Assembly (NCBI GenBank): GCA_003558335.1
Contig: PWMA01000078.1
Location: 5,001 to 25,722, forward strand
Direction of reading: 5' to 3'
DNA from: Candidatus Methanofastidiosia archaeon
Lineage (GTDB): Archaea > Methanobacteriota_B > Thermococci > Methanofastidiosales > Methanofastidiosaceae
Length of the DNA stretch: 20,722 nt
Both the position numbers and the translations under genes were made by a program. This document shows, piece after piece, positions 17,098 through 20,722 of the stretch (within the stretch, counting starts at the first letter, position 1; each line of letters begins with the position of its first letter). Below the pieces are notes generated by a model. The model ran no database searches, was not told where the DNA came from, and saw only the letters and a list, made by a program, of their open reading frames with translations.

Positions 17098-17659
17098 TCC
17101 AGAAATCCCCTTTGTAAGCACTTGTTGCAGGACATCCTAAGCATCTTCCTGATTTGTAGTAGGGACATCCTTCACAATCCAATTCGCACCCCTTTTCTCC
17201 TTCTAAAGTTATTTTAACGGGCATAACAAGATCCTTTACAGGACTCACAATTATATTAAAATCAACTTCCTTTACATCAGGATTTAGTCTCAAATGATAA
17301 TCAACAATAGACTCTAACGTCGATATATTTTCTCCCATAAAGAATAGTGTCATATTATATTTGCCTGAAACCATAAGCGCATTTATAAAAAATGGACACT
17401 TGGAAAATGTATCAATTATATTCTGTGAATTTTTTGCTGCTATCTCAACTTTAGCTAGGAAAAGATTAACTTTTTTAAAGTTCATACCTACGATGTGTGA
17501 AAGAATCCCTCTATCTTTTAATTTTTTTATTCTCATACCAACAGAGGGTTGTGAAAGGCCTATTATTTCGGCAATCTCACTTTGAGATACTTCATGATTT
17601 TTCTGGAAAAGAGTTATTATTTGCCTATCTTTCTCATCTAATCTGACATTCGTATTCAT
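17087..17659 (-). CDS. Lrp/AsnC-like transcriptional regulator with C-terminal Cys cluster
   Basis: A 190-aa regulator. Residues 7-55 form an AsnC-type winged helix ('LDEKDRQIITLFQKN', 'SQSEIAEIIGLSQPSVGMRI'). A RAM/ACT-like ligand domain follows (about 60-150). A non-standard tail then holds five cysteines: C158-x3-C162-x2-C165-x7-C173-x2-C176 ('CELDCEGCPYYKSGRCLGCP'). Typical Lrp proteins are about 150 aa and lack this tail, which looks like an Fe-S or zinc site and suggests redox or metal sensing. Start ATG at 17659 has GGTGAT directly upstream. Its promoter region carries an inverted repeat overlapping the TATA box, suggesting autorepression. The divergent neighbour is nikR. The target genes are unknown. 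Confidence 0.85.
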   Translation of the reverse strand: MNTNVRLDEKDRQIITLFQKNHEVSQSEIAEIIGLSQPSVGMRIKKLKDRGILSHIVGMNFKKVNLFLAKVEIAAKNSQNIIDTFSKCPFFINALMVSGKYNMTLFFMGENISTLESIVDYHLRLNPDVKEVDFNIIVSPVKDLVMPVKITLEGEKGCELDCEGCPYYKSGRCLGCPATSAYKGDFWKKD

Positions 17660-17674
17660 TTTATCACCATATAC

Positions 17675-17695
17675 TATAAGATATACTTATATACT
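17675..17695 (-). promoter_or_regulatory. TATA box and overlapping inverted repeat of the Lrp-type gene
   Basis: TATAAG-ATATA-CTTATA (17675-17691) is a 6-bp-arm inverted repeat. The minus-strand TATA element 'TAGTATATAAG' overlaps it. The motif ATACT also recurs at 17671, 17683 and 17691, close to helical spacing. A regulator bound here would block TBP, and the adjacent Lrp protein is the natural candidate. Confidence 0.5.
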
Positions 17696-17719
17696 AATAA
17701 ATCTTTCTATACAATATAT

Positions 17720-17733
17720 CAATATTAATATTG
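17720..17733. promoter_or_regulatory. Perfect palindrome CAATATTAATATTG between lrp-type gene and nikR
   Basis: A 14-bp perfect palindrome near the middle of the 139-bp divergent region, about 20 bp upstream of the nikR TATA box. It may be an operator for NikR or for the Lrp-type protein. High AT content lowers the weight of the match. Confidence 0.4.
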
Positions 17734-17752
17734 GCCTATATCTTATATGAGG

Positions 17753-17766
17753 ATAAATATATAAAA
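17753..17766 (+). promoter_or_regulatory. TATA box of nikR
   Basis: 'ATAAATATATAAAA' ends 33 nt before the nikR ATG, predicting a leader of roughly 10 nt. An imperfect dyad 'CCTATATCTTATATGAGG' (about 17735-17752) abuts it and could be the regulatory site. Confidence 0.5.
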
Positions 17767-17798
17767 TCAGAGATTTTATTTAACTGAGGCGTGTTGCA

Positions 17799-18218
17799 AT
17801 GGAAGGTGTTTCAAGATTTGGCGTTTCAATTCCTCCAGAGCTTTTGGAGAAATTTGATAAGATAATTGAAGCAGAAGGGTACGATAGTCGATCTGAAGCA
17901 ATCAGAGATATGATTAGAGGTTATATCGTTAAACGCCAGTGGATTTCAGGAGAAGAAGAAGCGGTTTGTACAGTATCTTTGGTGTACGATCATACCAAAA
18001 GAGGTATAGCAGAAAAAATAACTGATATAGAGCACCATCACCTAAAAGAGATTGTAACTACTTCTCACGTACATCTTGATGAGGAAAACTGTCTTGAAGT
18101 TATTATCATCAAGGGAAATAGTGAAAAAATAAGAGACTTTGCAAGATATATTCTTTCAGTAAAAGGTATAAAACACGGAGATTTTATCATAGTTTCAACA
18201 GGCAAGGGGATTGAGTAG
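17799..18218 (+). CDS. nikR: Nickel-responsive transcriptional regulator NikR
   Basis: A 139-aa ribbon-helix-helix repressor with a C-terminal ACT-like metal domain. The N-terminal 'VSRFGVSIPPELLEKFDKII' and 'YDSRSEAIRDMIR' form the DNA-binding half (1-45). The high-affinity nickel site is intact by spacing to E. coli H76/H87/H89/C95: H79, H90, H92 and C98 ('TTSHVHLDEENC'). It should repress nickel uptake when nickel is sufficient. No nickel transporter lies in the window, so its targets are elsewhere, or it regulates itself and the next gene. Nickel homeostasis fits an organism needing F430, hydrogenases or CO dehydrogenase. The ATG at 17799 has a GAGGCG stretch upstream. The deacetylase gene starts 8 nt after its stop. 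Confidence 0.93.
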   Translation: MEGVSRFGVSIPPELLEKFDKIIEAEGYDSRSEAIRDMIRGYIVKRQWISGEEEAVCTVSLVYDHTKRGIAEKITDIEHHHLKEIVTTSHVHLDEENCLEVIIIKGNSEKIRDFARYILSVKGIKHGDFIIVSTGKGIE

Positions 18219-18226
18219 AGGATTCA

Positions 18227-19087
18227 ATGAAAAAGTTGTTTTTTGTAATTTTTATTTTGTCATTAGTTTTGATTTTAAGTTTTGAGATTCTCAATGAGTC
18301 TGAAACTAAAGTAACATATGTTCTCTTTACAGTAGACACAGAGTATGATTTTCCACCTATATTAAACACTGAAAAAGGGCTTGACCAAGGTATCCCTATA
18401 TTACTTTCTCTTTTTGAAGATTACAACGTCAAAGCAACATTTCTTACAACTGGTGAAGTTGCAGACAATAGGCCGGAAGTGTTAATGGATATTTATCAAA
18501 GGGGACATGAGATAGGTTCTCACAGTTACCATCACACTTCTATTAAAGATATGACTAGATCTGAAATAGAAAATCAAATAATCCTTTCAACAAAAGCAAT
18601 TGAAAAAGCAGTTGGAAAGCCTCCTGTTTCTTTTAGGGCTCCTGGGCATAGTGCCTGCAATGATCTAATGATCTTACTTGAAGAAAAAGGCTACCTTGTT
18701 GAAGCATCTGCAGATAGAATTAACTCTTACCCTTATCGCCCAGATAAAAAAGACTGGACTATCCCAGGAGATATGAATATTCTAAGAGTTCCAGTTTCTC
18801 ACACACCCTCATATTTTTATCCCCAAACTACGTACAACGCATCTTGGATTGATAGTTACAAAAATGTAATAGATTTACAGTCTGGTAAAGATAAAAAAAT
18901 CGTTGTCATAGGAATTCATCCATGGGAGCTAATTGAAATTGACTCTGTTCCCGAGAAATACGACATCTATACAAGAGTTTGTGGAAGCTATACTCTAGAA
19001 AACCTTACCTCTCTTTTAGAGCATCTTGATGGACAAAATGTTGTATACGTAACTTTAGAAGAGCTTTATTATATCTTACAAAACTAG
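18227..19087 (+). CDS. Membrane-anchored polysaccharide deacetylase (NodB fold)
   Basis: A 286-aa protein with an N-terminal hydrophobic helix (residues 3-20, after MKK) that is either an uncleaved anchor or a signal peptide, then a NodB/CE4-type catalytic domain facing outside. Motif 1 is 'FTVDTEYD' (D37, with E39 where the usual second Asp stands), motif 2 'GSHSYHH' (metal ligands H99 and H103), motif 3 'FRAPGHS' (R137), and a late 'IGIHPWEL' histidine. It should remove acetyl or similar groups from surface polysaccharide, but the changed motif 1 is seen in divergent NodB subfamilies and the substrate is open. GAGGA precedes the ATG. The 8-nt gap to nikR suggests co-transcription, an unexpected pairing. 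It converges with NadM, one base between stops. Confidence 0.87.
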   Translation: MKKLFFVIFILSLVLILSFEILNESETKVTYVLFTVDTEYDFPPILNTEKGLDQGIPILLSLFEDYNVKATFLTTGEVADNRPEVLMDIYQRGHEIGSHSYHHTSIKDMTRSEIENQIILSTKAIEKAVGKPPVSFRAPGHSACNDLMILLEEKGYLVEASADRINSYPYRPDKKDWTIPGDMNILRVPVSHTPSYFYPQTTYNASWIDSYKNVIDLQSGKDKKIVVIGIHPWELIEIDSVPEKYDIYTRVCGSYTLENLTSLLEHLDGQNVVYVTLEELYYILQN

Positions 19088-19088
19088 G

Positions 19089-19619
19089 CTAAACAGTACC
19101 ATCTCTTAACTTTTCTTCAATTTTTAAAATATCCTTTATTCTTTTTTCTCCTTTGATGCCTTTGATATATTTTTTAACTTCAATAGGTACAAGAGCCTCC
19201 CAATCTTCACCTTGAGAGATTAATTTTCTTATCAAGGTCCCATTGAGCTCTTCTTTTTTATAAAAATCAATATTTGAGACCTCATAGCCTCTCTTTTCCC
19301 AAAGAATTTTCACTAGCTTGTTATTGGAATAAACTCTGTCAAATTTTGGAAAGGTCTCAATAATATTTTCTACCCACAAAGAATTACTTTCATAGTTTGG
19401 GCTTGATAAAATTATCAATTTATTTCTTGATTCATTCATAGCTCTTAAGATCATCTCTATCCTTTCTCCACTTGAAAAAGGATTTGAAATAGTGTATGAG
19501 TACTGAGAGGCTGCAACACATATAATAACTTCATCTTCAATCTTTAGAATATCATTTATTGCTTTAAGATGACCCTTATGAAAAGGCTGAAACCTTCCTA
19601 TAAATAAACCTCTGCTCAT
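19089..19619 (-). CDS. nadM: Nicotinamide-nucleotide adenylyltransferase, archaeal type
   Basis: Joins ATP and nicotinamide mononucleotide to NAD+. The 176-aa protein carries 'GRFQPFHKGHL' (8-18, HxGH motif) and the archaeal C-terminal loop 'LNGTLIRKLI', counterpart of SGTxIR. Size and motifs are those of archaeal NMNAT. The start ATG at 19619 lies 4 nt after the deoxyhypusine synthase stop, with GTGAT upstream, so both are translated from one transcript. It has no functional tie to its neighbour that I know of. The tail beyond about residue 150 is lysine-rich. Confidence 0.95.
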   Translation of the reverse strand: MSRGLFIGRFQPFHKGHLKAINDILKIEDEVIICVAASQYSYTISNPFSSGERIEMILRAMNESRNKLIILSSPNYESNSLWVENIIETFPKFDRVYSNNKLVKILWEKRGYEVSNIDFYKKEELNGTLIRKLISQGEDWEALVPIEVKKYIKGIKGEKRIKDILKIEEKLRDGTV

Positions 19620-19623
19620 TAAA

Positions 19624-20574
19624 TCACTTTAATCCTTCGAGAAGAGATCCTACCATTAAAGGCAGTATCGCTGTTGCATCTCCTTCGATTGTAATAAAAT
19701 CTGCATCTTCTTTTACCTTTCCCCAAGAAATGGCCTCCCTTATCCTAGCGCCTGATAGAGATCCATCCCACTCAGGTGCTGTTGTTATATAAACTGCATA
19801 GTCAAGACCGCCTCTAAATTGATTCCACCATATCGTATGATGTTTTGAAATACCTCCTCCAATCATAAGCGCACCAGTCTTATCTGATGAATAAATTAAA
19901 TCACTAATAACTTCTTGATCTTTCATCAAATTAAGATTAAAATCTTTATGCCCATCTTGCCAAAAATAGTAGAGCTGCCAACCCCAAGAGCCATCAAGAG
20001 GTCCGGGGAGAATCATGGGAATGTTGTTTTTATAGCACCAATATGTAATAGACTCTTCCTTTTTTTCTTCCTCTTCTATAGCTTTTCCAAAAGCCCATAT
20101 CAATTCATGAGGCGAAATATCTCTAACGCCGTTCTTATATAGGTCCTTTGCTATTTTCGTGACCTTTTCTTCTAAAATTTCCGAATATGACTCATTAGGT
20201 ATCAACACATTGCCCTCTCTATTAATGCCTTCGCTATGAAGTTTTTTATCGTCCATTTCAAATGATCCGTGATAATAATCTCTATAGATTCTTGCAATAT
20301 CATGATCTAAAGTTCCAGTTGTAGTAATTACCATATCAAAAAACTTTCTCTTTACTAGCTCTTTTAGAATACCTCTTGTACCTGTCGCAACTAAAGAAGC
20401 TGGAAATGAGAGAATCCTCTTACATTTGTCGTCTTTAATCATATTTTCTAAGATCTTTGATCCATCCCCCAACTTCTTTGCTACATACCCTCCTGAAAGT
20501 GCCATTTGATTGGTAAGATCCTTTAAAGTTTCTATTTTATTAAGATCAATATCTTTTACAATCTCTCCTTCCAT
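19624..20574 (-). CDS. dys: Deoxyhypusine synthase
   Basis: Transfers the aminobutyl group of spermidine, using NAD+, to the conserved lysine of translation factor aIF5A, the first step of hypusine formation. The 316-aa length is typical for archaea. The active-site lysine is K286 in 'REAISWGKVKEDAD'. Other family landmarks are 'SLVATGTRGIL' (NAD-binding region), 'TTTGTLDHDIAR', 'LPGPLDGSWGWQLYYFW', 'IGGGISKHH' and 'SGARIREA'. The ATG at 20574 lies about 21 nt from a TATA element with a good BRE, which suggests a leaderless mRNA. The gene heads a two-gene unit with nadM. aIF5A is not in the window. Some archaeal homologues act on other polyamines such as agmatine; this cannot be told here. 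Confidence 0.95.
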   Translation of the reverse strand: MEGEIVKDIDLNKIETLKDLTNQMALSGGYVAKKLGDGSKILENMIKDDKCKRILSFPASLVATGTRGILKELVKRKFFDMVITTTGTLDHDIARIYRDYYHGSFEMDDKKLHSEGINREGNVLIPNESYSEILEEKVTKIAKDLYKNGVRDISPHELIWAFGKAIEEEEKKEESITYWCYKNNIPMILPGPLDGSWGWQLYYFWQDGHKDFNLNLMKDQEVISDLIYSSDKTGALMIGGGISKHHTIWWNQFRGGLDYAVYITTAPEWDGSLSGARIREAISWGKVKEDADFITIEGDATAILPLMVGSLLEGLK

Positions 20575-20594
20575 AGATAATAAATAATTGAATT

Positions 20595-20612
20595 ATTTTA
20601 AATAACTTTTCG
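20595..20612 (-). promoter_or_regulatory. BRE/TATA promoter of the dys-nadM unit
   Basis: On the minus strand 'CGAAAAGTTATTTAAAA' combines a purine-rich BRE with a TATA box whose end is about 20 nt from the ATG at 20574. The distance implies transcription starting at or next to the start codon. Confidence 0.6.
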
Positions 20613-20638
20613 GCTGTGGGACATAATTATTTCAAGCT

Positions 20639-20722
20639 CTAGTCTTTGACAATTATCACATAGGCTCGATAGCCTATGTATTTCTTCTGGGCATCTACTT
20701 TTGCCCCATTGCCGTATGCACT
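20639..20722 (-). CDS. C-terminal fragment, DUF2080-like transposon-associated protein (truncated by window edge)
   Basis: The minus-strand frame open from the window edge ends with a TAG at 20641-20639 and encodes 27 residues: 'SAYGNGAKVDAQKKYIGYR' followed by 'AYVIIVKD'. The 'GNGAKVDxxKKYIG' pattern resembles small archaeal DUF2080 transposon-encoded proteins (SpoVT/AbrB-like strand order), which are often found beside transposase genes. The rest of the gene is outside the window, so neither length nor start can be given. Its stop lies 64 bp upstream of the dys start, in the same orientation. If right, an insertion sequence or its remnant borders this locus. Confidence 0.6.
   Translation of the reverse strand, partial: SAYGNGAKVDAQKKYIGYRAYVIIVKD

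Overview
The window is archaeal and most likely from a euryarchaeon. It carries both subunits of the archaeal family-D DNA polymerase, an archaeal-type 23S rRNA, archaeal-type CoaD and NadM adenylyltransferases, deoxyhypusine synthase, XPD helicase and TATA-box promoters, many apparently leaderless. Protein genes are AT-rich. The rRNA and tRNAs look only moderately GC-rich by eye, which fits a mesophile. A methylcobamide:coenzyme M methyltransferase, a corrinoid protein, a corrinoid activase and NikR suggest a methanogen using methylated substrates. A methyl-reducing lineage such as Methanofastidiosa-type archaea is a guess, not shown by the sequence.

Layout. Positions 1-1775 hold the 3' part of a 23S rRNA, with no 5S rRNA directly behind it. 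A roadblock/LC7 protein follows (1910-2284). A minus-strand replication and repair operon runs from 9439 to 2304: XPD-like helicase, a small LysW-like zinc ribbon, PolD small subunit DP1 and PolD large subunit DP2. A diverging ornithine cyclodeaminase/alanine dehydrogenase-family gene (9511-10470), tRNA-Arg(GCG) and an unrecognised 97-aa protein come next.

The most distinctive block is a minus-strand methyl-transfer operon (15564 to about 12760-10948). In transcription order it encodes a corrinoid protein, a UroD-fold methyltransferase of unknown substrate, an MtaA/MtbA-type methylcobamide:CoM methyltransferase and a RACo/RamA-type activase. Together they would take a methyl group from an unknown donor to the cobamide and on to CoM, with the activase rescuing oxidised Co(II). 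A perfect 8-bp inverted repeat lies just upstream of the operon TATA box. The activase reading frame appears broken by one base at its start codon.

From 15708 on there are housekeeping and regulatory genes: a Toprim protein, tRNA-Gly(GCC), a DUF356-like protein overlapping CoaD, an Lrp-type regulator with a C-terminal cysteine cluster, nikR followed by an anchored polysaccharide deacetylase, NadM and deoxyhypusine synthase. The right edge (20639-20722) holds the last 27 codons of what looks like a DUF2080 transposon-associated protein, suggesting a mobile element just outside. No CRISPR array, intein or rRNA intron was seen.
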